Shown here: positions 46,561-59,049 of the stretch, piece after piece | How the letters are laid out: the number at the start of each line of letters is the position of its first letter | Position numbering within the stretch: the first letter of the stretch is position 1 | Source of the DNA: Chinchilla lanigera | Taxonomy: Eukaryota; Chordata; Mammalia; Rodentia; Chinchillidae | Assembly: GCF_000276665.1 (NCBI RefSeq) | Contig: NW_004955417.1 | Span: 23,306,321-23,370,320, forward strand | Direction of reading: 5' to 3' | Length of the DNA stretch: 64,000 nucleotides | The notes under the pieces: generated by a model | Database searches by the model: none | Told to the model about the DNA's origin: nothing | The model's input: the letters and a program-made list of their open reading frames with translations, nothing else | Made by a program: the position numbers and the translations under genes

Positions 46561-48299
46561 CCAGCTGTACTGCTGTTAAGCCCAGGACTGCACTCTGGTC
46601 CAGGTTCCATTACTTATTTGTTTCACTCACCTTGATTTCCTTTTAAGATAAATGAGGGAACTGACTCAGACTCAAGATCTCAATAGTTCATCTGAAACAA
46701 TCACCTTGATCTTTTTTCTTTGTCTTCCAAGATCACAGGGTTCAGAAGGACCTAAGATCTATCTTGGGTCAGTGGGAGTTGGCGCCGTGATTAACTAGCA
46801 ATGTCTGCCCAGGGTGTGGCAGGGGTGAGGTATGCAGGCACTTTTGTAACATATTTGCCATTCCTGGGAGTAATAAGGATCCTTTTGGTTGTTTCAGGCA
46901 AGGTTTCACAGGACGTGGCTGTCTAAGAATTCTCTGCCATTGTGGAAATGTACTATACTATACTGTACAGTACTATAGAAATGCCTGCTCTGTTGTTGTG
47001 GAAATGTACAAGGAAGTAGCCACTAGGCATGCGTGGTTGTTGAGTATTACAGTCTCGCTAAGTAGCTCTATTTTGACATTTTAATCCACAGAAACATCAA
47101 TTTAAATAGACCCATGTGGCTAGATAGACACTCTGTTGCTCAGTACAGCTCTAGAACAGCGGTCAATTGACTGTGAGTAGATGGCAGGGGTGTGAAAACC
47201 AAGAATTCACCTAGAAAGGAGAAGAAGCTCAGGAAAAGGCATGACAGGATCCAAGAGGATGCTAAGCATGCCTCTGGATGTCAAAGCAGCTAAGTGATGC
47301 CAAGTGTAGAAGTAAGCATGAGCAGTAAGTAGTTGGAGAGGGACAAGAGGCAAGGGCCTAAAAATGTGACTTCCTTCCTCTGCGAACTACGGTCTGGGAC
47401 ATCCTCATTAATCCTGAAGTGGACAGGTCATATGAGTGCAAGCTGTGGTATTGTGTTTGGAGCAAAATTTGTGTCTGCTTCTCTTCCCGTCCCCACTTCT
47501 CTCTCAGAATATTTGCAAATTCCTGCTATTCCTTAGCATCTGCCTATCGCTTCCTATCTGCTGGGTGAGTGAAATGGTTCCAGCCACTTAGTTTGACTGC
47601 CAAGTAAAGCGTTAGCACACTTACTAGGCACTCCAGGAGTTCAGACTCTGTGTTCAAACTGAATTAGCTTAATCAAAATGAAAAGTTCACAGGAAGAGTG
47701 TTGGTGTGTCGCGTACAAGAACTGAACATGCGAGCCCACAGAAAGAGACACCACTAGGCTTGTGCAGAGAATGAGATTCAGTCAAAAGTCCTGTCTCTTA
47801 GTCCAGGCCCTTTCAGCCCCCTTCCTCTTTGTGCACATTGGTCCCCACTGCTTTGCCGGTCACATGATGGGAAATACACCAGCCAATAAGGAAAGCTAAC
47901 CTGCACCTTGCTCAGCTTCCACGTTTTAAAATATCAGGGGAGGAACTCGGACGCAGGACTCATCTCACCCCAGTTCAATTGCCTGTTGCTTGGGGGAGGG
48001 AAGGGCTAAGAGTAGGATCACATCCCAGTCCGAGTATCCCTATGGAAGATCATAAAGGAGAGACTTGGGGAAGAGTTTCCACAAAGAAAAGAAGTGCTGT
48101 CCCCGGAAATCAGACAGGGAGGTTAGGAAAACAAAGTGGGAATTCTGCACTGAGGAAACAGTGGGATGGGAGAACAAATGCCCTTTAGCAAAGGAAGGCT
48201 TTTTTTCCTTCCTCTTTGTAGAGCAAACCAAGCATAACACAAAACTGCCATCTGCAGAACCAGGATAACTTTTCCTCCTTACTAAGATCCAAAAGGAAA
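46561..48299. other. Unassigned sequence
   Basis: No gene or confident repeat. The frames at 47979-48469 overlap on both strands without recognisable domains. Confidence 0.4.
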
Positions 48300-49085
48300 G
48301 CAACCCAGATGCTGTAATAATTACTTCGATTGTGGAGGTGAAGGAGAGCCTCGCTTTGAAATGAACTTTGCAATTCTCCATTAATTGTATCAGGAAATTG
48401 AAGAGACGCTTTGCTTTTAGATTTGATTATCTCAACATCTATTGAATAAAAAAAGGATTTTTGCTTCATTAGCGGTAAAATATATAGGGATAATGACAGA
48501 TCATTCTAAGTATTATTTCCTTATTTCTGATCTTAATCACTATATTTAATAAGGAAAGGCCAGGTTCAATAAAGGTTGCATCTGGCTTCAAATGATTAAT
48601 CAATTTTTATAGAACTCACATGCTAGCAATTCTTTGGGAAATTAGACAAGACACCATGAATCTCAATCCCCGGCACATACTCCCTCCCCTCCAGTCCCCT
48701 CCTCTCCCTTCCAGCTTTGCTTTCACTAATCACTTTCAATTGACTGTCTTGGGGCATTTTTACAGAGGTGCATCCTTTGTCTCTCACATCCTGAATTAAT
48801 GCTGTAGGTAATTAGCTTCCGGGGCTGAGGTCTCTTTCATCTGCATGCAAGGCAACTAAATGGTTTTCCTTTGCTGCTTGAAATGTGAGTCTCTTCATTG
48901 CCTCTGACTCTCCTCCCTGGCTGCTTTAATTGGGATGTCAAATTGTATCATCCTGTGGAGAGAGGAACTTTTTGCAATTGGACCAAGACAGACTTTTCTT
49001 GAGTTGGGGGCAATTTTTCTTTGTAATGTCATTTCCAATTCCTCCTCACAGGAGATGAATTAATCTTGTGCATTAACAACAAGGG
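48300..49085. promoter_or_regulatory. Repeat-free, homeodomain-motif-rich block (candidate enhancer)
   Basis: About 800 bp without recognisable repeats. It contains a palindromic tgattaatca (48593-48602), TAATTA (48809-48814), gaattaat (48793), tgcatgcaa (48842-48850), a run of caattg/aattgg words around 48970 and gatgaattaatc near 49055. Dense TAAT and ATGCAA words in unique DNA are common in developmental enhancers. Whether it is conserved cannot be seen from one sequence. Confidence 0.35.
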
Positions 49086-49499
49086 GTGAGTCTACGGCAA
49101 ATGCTGCAGACCCTGATGAAAACATGAAATCAGTAGGAGAAAAACACAGGTGCATGCCAAAATGGGCACAGCCGGCTGGAATGACAGAGGGGGCATCTCC
49201 TGGAAAGGGAATGTAAGCCAAAACATAAAATAAAATAAAGCCCTGTGAGTTCCTGTTGCTAGGGAATTTAGCGACTTCCAGATATGCATGTGTCTTATTT
49301 ATAGCTGTATCTTCAGTGACTGGAGCAAGGATAGCAAATACCCGGTGTGTTTGCTGCCACTGCTGCTTAATTCTTCTCTAGAGCGGACACTGCTAATCGC
49401 CCCTGACACTCTCCTGCTGAGCTCACTTGTACACTCAGCCTGCTACAGGCAGTAACCACGAACTGATCCGAGCTGGCACAGGAGATGGATCCTATTTGC

Positions 49500-49555
49500 A
49501 ATCCCTAATCTAGAACATTGTAAGTGCTTAATCAGTACTTGTTGAATGTGCAAAA
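49500..49555 (+). mobile_element. L2-type 3' tail fragment
   Basis: ctaatctagaacattgtaagtgcttaatcagtacttgttgaatgtg is the typical L2 end. Confidence 0.55.
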
Positions 49556-49642
49556 GAAGAGGTGTTGCTACAGAGCATGGGACTTTATGTCTGTCCTTTC
49601 CCTTGCATTTCAAGTGCTTTCTTTTCTTCTTTGTTTGCACAG

Positions 49643-49985
49643 ATATGTAGGGAGACTCTGGCCAAAGTCATGTTTGAAGTGAACGTAAAAAAGGAAGGGA
49701 CTTTCTGGACAACAGTTCAGGACTCCTGGAATGCACGGTTAGAGTTTAGAGCAGAATCTGCAGGAACACAGCCAGCAGGAAACCAGCTTGCCCTCAGAGG
49801 TGTTTCCTTTGGCCATTGTGTCCTCTCCTCTCTGATGAGATCGCTTAAACTAGGTCGGCGTGTGTCACCTAACAAACCGTCTCATTCTGACACTGTCCCC
49901 TGACCAAACCTCCTGTACGATATGTTACGAATGCTTTTCTCCCATGTATTTGTTCTCATGTCTTTGAGTTACAAATAAATAACCT
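49643..49985 (+). other. Candidate terminal exon (unsupported)
   Basis: A good acceptor (cttttcttctttgtttgcacag, AG at 49641-49642) precedes a frame that is open to a stop at 49901-49903, and AATAAA lies at 49974-49979, so the segment could be a 3' exon of an unknown or non-coding transcript. The frame (read as 113 codons from 49562) has no recognisable domain and is short. Chance is a serious alternative. Confidence 0.2.
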
Positions 49986-50450
49986 CCGAGGTCTCAGCGC
50001 GATGGTGATTCCCTGGAGTTCTGTTATGCTGAAGTAGCCGCTCCTGAGTCCCCTTGGTGACTGAACTGAAGTCTCGTCTCTGAGTAATCTATTTCATCCT
50101 CTACACAGCCACGGTCGCACACTGTGACGCAGATGCTTCCAACAAGTCAGATCTGATATTCCTTTATCCGGCCTCATCAGATTACCCTCCAGCGTGACCT
50201 GAAGCAGGCACATCTGGCCGTGTCTGGAGGACTGCTGTAGTGGATCTCAGGACCTCACCCCAAAGCTTGAGGCCTGAGCAATCGTGCTTAAATATAAGCC
50301 AAGGGGACAAAAGAAAAGGGAATGTCAGATTATGAATATTCTCTTTGGTGCTCCAACCTTTTGCCACCTACTTCTGTGGGCAAGTGGGCTACAACAGAAT
50401 AAAAACTGAAGTTAATTCAGTAAGGCGTTCGTGATGTGGTGGGAGTATCT

Positions 50451-50600
50451 GGCTGTGAGGGTACTGGTTAGCTATCGAAAATAGCTAACCTTAACATCTT
50501 CAGCAGAACTTTTCCGGCAGAACATGGCTCTGAGGGTACTGGTTAGCAATAGAAAATACTGCCCTTAACATCTTCGGCAGAACTTTTCTGGCAGAACTTT
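50451..50600. repeat. About 75-bp tandem duplication with hairpin
   Basis: Two units (50451-50525 and 50526-about 50599) share ggctgtgagg/ggctctgagg, gtactggttagc, ccttaacatcttc and gcagaacttttc-ggcagaac with scattered differences. Copy 1 has perfect 10-bp inverted arms ggttagctat / atagctaacc around a 5-base loop (50466-50490). In copy 2 that stem is broken. Confidence 0.9.
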
Positions 50601-50802
50601 TCTTCAGCAAAACATGGTTTATCGCTCATAGGTGAAACACTACTTGGGAGAAATACTGGGGCAGTGTGTAAGAATCTCTGCAAGCATTTTGAGAGAGATG
50701 AGAAATGCTTTTAAATTACCACGGTCCCAATTTATCTTTCTGAAGTGAAAAACTGGGCTTACTTAAGACTGCTTTATCATGGACTTTGAAAGCAAGTGCA
50801 AA

Positions 50803-50826
50803 ACACACACACACACACACACACAC
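50803..50826. repeat. (CA)n microsatellite
   Basis: About 12 CA units. Confidence 0.95.
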
Positions 50827-51959
50827 TCTTCAAAAGAGGAGTAGTATTTTCTTCAGAACAGCTCGGTCATCAAAACATTAGTTTAATAACTAACCATATG
50901 CAGCATTCATCTGGTTACAAAAGGAACTCTGTAGAATTCAGACTCAGCCCTGCAGGAATGTATACAAATTAAGAATATCTGTATACGCTACAGTGGGCAA
51001 ATAAAAGGCTCAAAGTAATGCATGGATTGTTGGTGGAACATTTCTATCACATATAGGTCATCTGCTAAGAGGATTGCAAGCTGCTTGAAAGCACATAAAT
51101 ATATTATCCAATTTTCTGGACAAAAATAAAAGCTCAGAAATTCAAAATGACAGGAGCCAGGCCTGTGTTCCTGTAGGAGAATCAAAGGAGTCTAGAAAAT
51201 CTGATTAACACAATTTGCCCCAGTTCCTTAGGGAAGCTTCAGATATCAAAATTACTATTTAGTAGTCCAGGTAGTAATTTTGGATGGAAAAAAGATCTTG
51301 CTGATTTTCTGTACTTGGTTTTGAAACATAGCCTTAACTGAAAGGTCAGAGTCAATAAAAGAAGAAGCACTACAGCATTATTGAGCTTCCAAAATCCAAG
51401 AGGGAAAAAATGAAAGAATTTCTATCATCTCCAAATGTCCCTCCTGGCCAAAATAAAGATGCAGTTAAAGCAAGAGTTTGGACAGGAAACTTGGATGTCT
51501 TTGCTTTGAGCCTTACTCCTCGCTTCTTCTGCAGAATGAAATAACATGAGCCAGTGTGATGCAAAGCAGGGCTGACTTAGCTCTTGATTTCCTCTGGGAC
51601 AACTGGAGGCATTGGTTTAACTGGGAGTGCTGGGCTCCCATCCCCAGAATATGTGGTGTAGTTGGGTTGGACTGGGGATATAGAGTTTCATTTCTCACAG
51701 ATTCCCAGATGGTGTTCATGTTGCTGCCCAGGGCAATATGCTTTGAAAGTGACATGTGAAATGATTGGTCACCACTACCTGGATCATTTATTTATTTGGC
51801 GTTATAGTGAATAACTTCCTAAATCCAACCTTTGATTATATTTACTAGTAAAATATTCTTTGTAGAAGATCTTTCTTTTTTTCATGAAAGCTATGGGATA
51901 AATTGTGAAATAGAGGTCAAACTACAAAGGGAGGATAATCTGCAATACCCTGCCTTTGA
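50827..51959. other. Unassigned sequence
   Basis: No gene or confident repeat. Confidence 0.4.
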
Positions 51960-51973
51960 TTATTAAATTTCAG

Positions 51974-52201
51974 AGTAATGATGAGAGCTTTGCCATCTTC
52001 AGCGGTGCCCACTGTGTTCTCCTCCGCAGCATCGACAACCGGGTGAACCTCTCCTCATGGGAAACGGAAGTCAGAAGAGCTACACAGACAAACTCCTTCT
52101 TCTCCTGGATGACTGTCTCTCCCACACAATACAGCTCCCCAAACCCTCTCCAATTAAATAAGCAAATAGAAGTGAATTGCCTAGTGTATTCATTTTTCTA
52201 A
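51974..52201 (+). other. Unrecognised open frame after an acceptor-like site
   Basis: A cag at 51971-51973 ends an AT-rich stretch; the frame then runs to a stop at 52199-52201. Its first 50 codons (reading SNDESFAIFSGAHCVLLRS and onward) are not low-complexity and keep several CpGs in an otherwise CpG-poor region. I cannot assign a family. No donor site is evident downstream. It could be a coding exon, a decayed one or chance. Confidence 0.2.
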
Positions 52202-52635
52202 AAACTCAGCTTTAAGACCTATTGCATTTTTCTGTGTTATAAATTTCTGCTTCTGTGTTTTAAAATTTCTTCCCTCTCTCTTCTTTCTGTCTGACTGGAG
52301 TTTTTTTTTTTTTTTTCTCTGCTATTTTTGTTAGTTGTTCCATTTCCCTTTATATTGATATTAGCTTTCAATCCTGTGGATATTCTTCTTAGCATGGCTA
52401 TAGATGTGTCCCACAAACTCTGTCAGTTTCTATTTTTATTTTCTACATCTTCATTTATGTTTCCTTTCTCCTTCAATCTATAATGATATTCTTCAATAAA
52501 ACACAAGATACTTGCAAAAATTTTAATTGCCCACCCACAGTTCTTCATGCTATAGTTGTAAAACATATTACATTAATATTCAGTCTCTACAAGATAGTCA
52601 TGATCTTCACTATAATCATTTACCTTTTTATGTAA

Positions 52636-52660
52636 TGTGTGTGTGTGTGTGTGTGTGTGT
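52636..52660. repeat. (GT)n microsatellite
   Basis: About 12 GT units inside the old L1 region. Confidence 0.95.
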
Positions 52661-53464
52661 ATTAGTCTCATCTCCATGTTTACAATTTTGGTTTCTTTTT
52701 TTCCTTCATATAGATCTGCATCATTATATTGTGCCATTTCTTTTCAACCTGACCCTTTACACTTTCTTTTAAGGTAGATCTAGACCAATAAATATCTTCA
52801 TTTTTGCATTTTTATAAAAATACTTACTTCTTCCTTTCAAAGGACATGTTGAATGGGGAATATCCAGTGGATGCTTTTGTCTCTCAAAACAGGTTATATC
52901 ATCCTGATGTTCCCAACTTTGTTTTGTGCTGATGGGACTTCATCTCCTAATCACATTGTTGTTCTGTAGTAGTTCATAATTTTCCACTTCTGTAAAGAAG
53001 CTGTCTTTGTTTTGGCTTTCAGCAACTTAACTGTGGTGTAGTTAAATTGATTTTCTTTGAATTTTCACGGATTTATTTTGTTAAACTGATTGGATATGTC
53101 AATTTGAAAACAATTGAGGTAGCTGAATCATGATATTACCAGATATTTCTTTGCCCCTTTCTCTCCATTGTAGCTGATTCCAATCACACATATTTTGGAC
53201 CACTTGATATTGTCCCATAGGATTCTAAGGCTCTGTGATCTTGTATTTTTTTTCTTTTCAGTCCTTCAGATTAAATAATTTCTGTCAAGCTATCTTCAAA
53301 GCTCTGAATGGTTTTTTTTTTGGCTATTTTAAACCACCTATCAAAGTTGTTTTTCTATGTCATCTACTTTTTAGACCTAGGCTTTATATTTGATTATTTT
53401 AATAGTTTTGATTTCTCTGTCAAAATTTCTTACCTCTTTAATCATTTTATATAGAGAGTCTGAA

Positions 53465-53488
53465 TCTATATCTATATCTATATCTATG

Positions 53489-53530
<42 letters not shown>

Positions 53531-53532
53531 CA
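53465..53532. repeat. (TATC)n(TC)n(TA)n compound microsatellite
   Basis: Three successive simple motifs, each with several units. Confidence 0.95.
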
Positions 53533-53798
53533 CTTCAGCAATTCACCATACTAATAAAAGTTTGGAAGATAAAGGCCACCACTTTGAGTACCTCTTCTAA
53601 TTATAGAAGCCAAAGGTAACTTGTATTAATCTCATGATTTCTCAATAAATGTAATATTAAAATATTTATACGTTTTTATTTTCCTGATGCATTTTAGCAG
53701 CTTCTCTCTCTAAATATATATATTCATATAGATATTCATATATATTCATATGTGTATTCATATATATAGTCATGTTTTCTTAATTATATGAGCACATT

Positions 53799-53931
53799 TA
53801 AAGCATTTGTTTTCCATTTTTTTGTTTGTTTGTTTTTTTCCTGGTGCCAGGGATTGAACCCATGACCTTGCACTTGCCAGGCAGGTGCTGTGCCACTGAG
53901 CTAAATCCCCAGCCCTAAAGCATTTGTTTTC
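53799..53931 (-). mobile_element. ID SINE, antisense, with perfect target duplication
   Basis: The body (53815-53915) is the reverse complement of the ID consensus with a T-rich tail, cctggtgccagggattgaacccatgacc and gagctaaatccccagccc. The 16-bp repeat taaagcatttgttttc flanks it exactly (53799-53814 and 53916-53931). It lies inside the antisense L1. Confidence 0.95.
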
Positions 53932-54985
53932 AATCTTTACTAAATCTAACCAGGGCTCTCTCAAAGTTTGTTTCTGTAGGTTGCTTTATTCCTAAGTATG
54001 CTTCATCTAGTTTTAGTGGAAAAGTGTACTTAAGGACTATCTTGAATGATCTCCAAATTCTGGTGTTAACTTCTAAGAAGTTTGGTACTTTATTCTAATA
54101 GAAAATTAACTTGCCTGAAACTATAAAGATGGATCTCCCCTGCAGTGTCTTTTAATAGCATACTTAAGATTATTTTGTTTCATGAAAGGTTTTAGCTGTA
54201 AGGAGTTGTTCAACCCCTTTGACATCTTGCTCATGTGGGAACTCCAATTACACATATGTGTTTTTACTCTGCCTGTTATTTCACATTTTTTGAATCATTT
54301 GCCCCTTTATTTCCACTTCATTTTTCTCATGTTGTTTCCCCTAACATGTATTCCCCTCAGTATATTTTCTACAATGGCTATGTACTTCAAATTCAATCTT
54401 TTTTATCTGAGATTTTCTAGATTATGCTTCATTTCTTTCTGCTCTCTTTTCATCTCTTTGCAATGTCTATCTCATTTCTGAACTATTTTAATTTTTGTTT
54501 CTTCTATCCTATCGCTTTTTTGGTCATTTTCTTAATTTTTTATTGAATTTTCAATAATTGGTTTAAAGGTAATGTTATTTATGGGAAAAAATGTGAATTT
54601 TATTAATACCATATTGCCCATGGTTAATTCTGGGCAATTGATTTTGGTTAATTTTTATTTTTTGTCTTAGATGTTTTGAAATCTTTTCTTATTTTTTTTT
54701 TCTTTGCTTAGATGATACTACCAAGAGAAAGTCATTTTATAGAGGTTGGAGTTAGGCTAGATTTACAGTTTACAGATCCTTCCTTTCTGGTTACTGGAGA
54801 ATATTAACCTATGGCATGAGTGTTTATGTACTTCTCCTCCTCTTTAGGTTTAGCCTAGTTCAGCAAGTCTCCCTGATTGTATCATTTTCTCCTTTAGAGC
54901 TCTATAGGGTTTGCTTTTCAGATTGCTATCTCCAGCTGTATTTTGATTTCAAGATTTTGTTTCTCTTCCTCTATTGTTTCTAGGC

Positions 54986-55084
54986 CTTTTCCTCCTCCTC
55001 CTTCTCTTCTCCTTCCTCCTCCTCCTCTTCTCCTTCTTCCTTCTCTTCTTCTTTCTCCTCCTCCTCCTCCTCTTCCTTTTCTTT
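54986..55084. repeat. (CTT/CCT)n polypyrimidine tract
   Basis: About 100 bp of pyrimidine. The Lys/Arg-rich minus-strand frame across it is an artefact. Confidence 0.95.
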
Positions 55085-55500
55085 ACCAAGCCCTCTAGAG
55101 CTCTCCCTATTTCACAAGTATCTGAAACCTCATTATTACTGGGGTGAACAGAATTCTCTTCCAAGCAGTTTTTAGGGTAGGTCTCTATGCTACTAATAGG
55201 CTATCTCTGGGATCCTTAAGGGATGACTTGAAATTTCTTGTGGTTTTGCTAATAGTTTTCTACAATCATTTCCAACATATTTTTTGCCTGTTCTCATTTT
55301 TTTATCCTGCTGTAATTTTTTGTCAGTTGTTCTCAGGTTTATTTTTACTCAATATATGCTTTTCTGCTTCGAGAATAAATTGACAGTTTTGAGTTCCAAG
55401 GCTCATAGGATTCATTTATACTGCCCTCACTTTCTGTCATTTACACTGAAGAGCTGCTTGTCCCTAAAGGTACTGATCACTTGGATTGAAAAATAATTTA

Positions 55501-56784
55501 ATTCTTGATAAGAATTCAGAAAAGGCTGCAACAAGATCTCATTAAATAGAAATTTTTAAGGCAAATAATATGACATTGATGACACAGAGAAAGCAGCTCC
55601 AAACATTCAAAAAAACTTAATTTCTCTATGTAAAATCTACCCATCATTCAGGTCACAAGGGAAATGTTTGTCCTAGAAATTGTTATTAATTCTAATGATT
55701 CCTGTCTACTTTCTGATCTAAATCAGTGTCCTTCTCTGCATTCCCATAGTACCTTGTTACTTCCCTGCTTGGATACCTCTATTATGAATGATTTTTATTA
55801 TAATTGTTCTATTTATATAACTATGTATTACTAAATTTTAAGCTACTCCCAGATACACACATATGGTACTAATATTTTTCATATCATCAAAATCTAGTGT
55901 TTAATGAAATTCACTCTCAAATATTAATTAGTACCTGCTATAGATCAAGCACTGTTATGGATGCTAAAAATTCAAAAAGAGGAAAAAAATGCATCTATTT
56001 TTCATACCTATTATAGGTACTGTCTGCTGTTAAGGTTCCTACTGGAGGTGCAAGGGAAAATGTATTCTTGAGTTTTCTGTCTGATTGTAGCAGTCAAGCT
56101 TTCTGAATGGGAGAAGACAGGAAAAAAATAATGTAATACAGAGAAATATATGAAGAGAAAAATGATATATTTGTAACTCATGGATAACTTTATCAATAGT
56201 AAAGAATTTGGTATACTCCAAAAAATTGACAGATTGAGTGTAATAAAAGTGTACAAGACAGAAAATATAAACCCTGACCTTATACAACTTTTATTCTGGT
56301 AGTACAATAAAAGCAAACACCAGTACAGTCTAAGAGTTTCAGATCTGTGTTAACATGTTTGATCTCATAACAACTATACAAAAGGCATGACTACTGTATG
56401 GGATTAGACTCTGCAGAAGCAGTTCTGAGGGAAAGATGTATGTGGAAGTAGTTTATTTGGGTAGTGATCCCAAGTGTGATAGGGAGAGGAACAGTGCAGA
56501 TAGGAAAGGAGAGAAGATAATGAAAAATGAGTTGTCCAATCAGTTATCACAATTCATAAATGAAGCTAAATCTCATGGATAAATAATGGAATACAGGTGG
56601 AATAAATCTCACAGTTACTCCAAACTAGAGGTAAAAAATGATTACTCTATCACTGGTTTGGGATTCTTTCTAGGGTTCTTCTTTGAGGCTAAGAATACTA
56701 CTGTGATCAGAAAAATAAGTCTCAGGCAAAAGCCCAAGGCATATTACAGTAAGCAACTTTCAGCATATACAAGGAAAGCCAAAG
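55501..56784. other. Mostly unassigned sequence
   Basis: Possible L2/MIR wording near 55720-55960 (gatcaagcactgttatggatgc). Otherwise nothing recognisable. Confidence 0.35.
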
Positions 56785-56945
56785 GAAAGTGGCAGGAAAA
56801 CAACAGTTCATTACAACTATTTTCCCATTTTATGGATGCGTTGAAGCATGTAAAGGTCAAATGACTTATCAAGGCACATACACCTAAGAAGTAGTACACC
56901 AAGAATTCTGCTCCTTGAAATCTGGCTTCAAAGTATGTACTCCCC
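56785..56945 (-). mobile_element. MIR fragment, antisense
   Basis: cccattttatggatgcgttgaagcatgtaaaggtcaaatgacttatcaaggcacatacacc is an antisense MIR order. Confidence 0.6.
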
Positions 56946-56978
56946 ACCCTTATGCTATATTCCAACATAATGTAGGAT

Positions 56979-57044
56979 AGAAGAGAAAAAGAAGAACAGG
57001 AAGGAAGGAAGGAAAGGAGCGAGGGAGGGAGGGAGGAAGGAAGG
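56979..57044. repeat. (GGAA/GGGA)n simple repeat
   Basis: Purine-rich tetranucleotide units with some interruptions. Confidence 0.9.
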
Positions 57045-57399
57045 TCATATTTTTTTCACAAATATGTTTTATTTCTGACAGTTTTAAGTATCCAGATCCC
57101 CTCTTGTCCCTCCTGCAATCTATCCTACACACCATCCCAAATACTGTTAAAAATGTCTTGAGTAAGTTATCACACACATACTAAATCTCAATATATATTT
57201 GTTTACACATTTTTATTCTATTTATTTCTTCATAACTAACTTCATTTGCATATACCTCTACTACTGTGTTTTCAATTACCCTAAATTGTATAGATGAAAA
57301 CAAAGGTTATGGTTTATACAAATGAAAAGAAAGGCAAGTTTTAGTGAATAGGTTTTTGCAAACATTCACTCTCTCCCTTGAGATTTCATATTTTTTTTC

Positions 57400-57790
57400 A
57401 GTGTGATATTTAAGACTAGGTGATTTGCTTTGGCCAAAGGACAATGAGAAAATGGAATGATGTGTCTATTCTAAGGTAAAACCTGAAAAACCACAGCAAA
57501 TTTCCTCCAGCTCGGTTGTGTTCTTGAATTTTTCTATGAAAGAGCACGCCCACAACACTGCATCTTGCTTCTGCATTCTTGATTCTTTCCTGAGAGGAAA
57601 GCTATAAGGAGCTGAAGTGAACTTGACCTTTGATCTATAGCAGTGTTGAGCATAAGTGACCCTCAGTCTTGACATCAAGAAGTGCATTTGCATATTCATA
57701 AATAAGAAATTGAAGTTTGTTGTTCTAAGCCATTGAGATCTGGGTGTTAATTTTATGCAATGTGACCATAGCAATCAGGAGCTAATGTCG
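57400..57790 (+). mobile_element. MLT1-like LTR
   Basis: gatttgctttggccaaagg, gcttctgcattcttg and a closing ataaataagaaattgaagtttgttgttctaagccattgagatctggg fit an old ERVL-MaLR LTR in sense. The 102-codon minus-strand frame lies in it. Confidence 0.55.
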
Positions 57791-58713
57791 GTATGCAGAA
57801 TTTGAAGATCCCGTGAGTCTCTGATAGCTAGCTTCTTCCTGCTCACAGAGCACCTCAGCCTCACCAAGTCTTTTCCACTTAAGCAATGAGTTGTATTGTT
57901 TGCAGTAAATATTTTCCCTATCTCAGTCCACAGGTTCATGACCCTCAGAGGATGCAGGAATATTCGAAAGCTATGGTATAGTTCAAGATACAGGTGTTAA
58001 TGCTTACAGCCAAGTAGACACATCATGAACTTAACAGAAACAACTTAAACTGAAAGTGATTTTTTTCACTTAATTACTACATCCTGAATAAAATAAAATT
58101 AACTTTCTAATAATCAGCCACAAATTTTAATGTGTTTATTTTCACCATATGCTTCCTGGTTCTGCTAGGGTAGAAGCTTCAAATCCATCAGCCAGGAAAT
58201 TGTTCCTTGAGTTTTACTTTGGGGACCAATTATAACTATCAACATGTTTTCTTCCATTACACTGGGAGAGTTACCTCCAGCTGTTGGGATCCGGGCTTCT
58301 GAAAGTATGATGCATGATTATCCAGGCAGAAGGCACTTGAGACAACGGGTGGAAAGCAGATTCTGTTGAAAGCTCCAGGATGCAAGCTCGGAGGCTCCCC
58401 TCTCCCCTCTCCAGGCAGAGGCTACTTGCTCCAGTAAGCGTGTGGCAAATACCACAGCTGGCACCAGGGCGTGAAAGGTGCTGCTGTTGTGCCTCCTGGG
58501 AGAGCTCCTGGCAGATAATTCGAGGGCCGGTAATTTATCACTTACAAAGATGCAGCTCCTCTTGAGGGTCTCCTTTTATGTCTTCTGTTCTGTAAAACTT
58601 TTCACTGATGACAGGGATAAATGTTTTCCAGATGGTATCAATCATTGTGCTACCCTCTAAGAGGAATCAAGGAAAAGAAACTGAATTAATTAGCAAGTCA
58701 AGAAGGGAAAGAA
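57791..58713. other. Quiet sequence, part possibly conserved
   Basis: No confident repeat. The 58270-58560 part is GC-richer with short frames at 58380-58565 and 58478-58660 that I do not recognise. Confidence 0.35.
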
Positions 58714-58808
58714 GGGGCTGGGGATTTAGCTCAGGGGCACAGGCCTGCCTGGCAAGCCCAAGGTCATGAGTTCGATTCCTGGTACAAAAAAAAAAAAAAA
58801 AAAAAAAA
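58714..58808 (+). mobile_element. ID SINE
   Basis: ggggctggggatttagctcaggggcacaggcctgcctggc...gtcatgagttcgattcctggtac plus a long A tail. It has a deletion in the box A side and no clear target duplication (only the weak word aaagaag recurs). Confidence 0.85.
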
Positions 58809-58869
58809 GAAGTGTCTCTTCCACTAGAAGCAAGGTCATTCATGAAGGAGAGTTAGATTGAACATCAGA

Positions 58870-59020
58870 AACCCTGAGACCTGGACAATCGCATGTTATT
58901 CCAAACCTCAGGCTTTGGATTCTGACACAGGTTCAAATCTCAGTCTTAAATTAACTGTGCATAGTGGGCAAGCTTCTTGGCTTCTCTAAGCCTCAGTTTT
59001 GTCACGTTTAAAAAAAAAGG
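58870..59020 (+). mobile_element. MIR SINE
   Basis: aggctttggattctgacacaggttcaaatctcagtc, gtgggcaagcttcttggcttctctaagcctcagttttg: MIR core in sense. Confidence 0.75.
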
Positions 59021-59049
59021 ATTTTTAAATGAGCAAATGGTATCACACC

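Larger units (their letters stand above)
52202..55500 (-). mobile_element. Old L1M-type LINE, antisense, interrupted
   Basis: T-rich sequence with the antisense wording of old mammalian L1 5'/ORF1-side sequence. Examples: atttattttgttaaactgattgg and caatcacacatattttggaccacttgatattgtcccatagg around 53075-53222, cagtccttcagattaaataatttctg around 53260, and a second related stretch around 54240-54560. An ID SINE and several simple repeats are inserted. No frame is intact. The outer limits are approximate. Confidence 0.6.
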
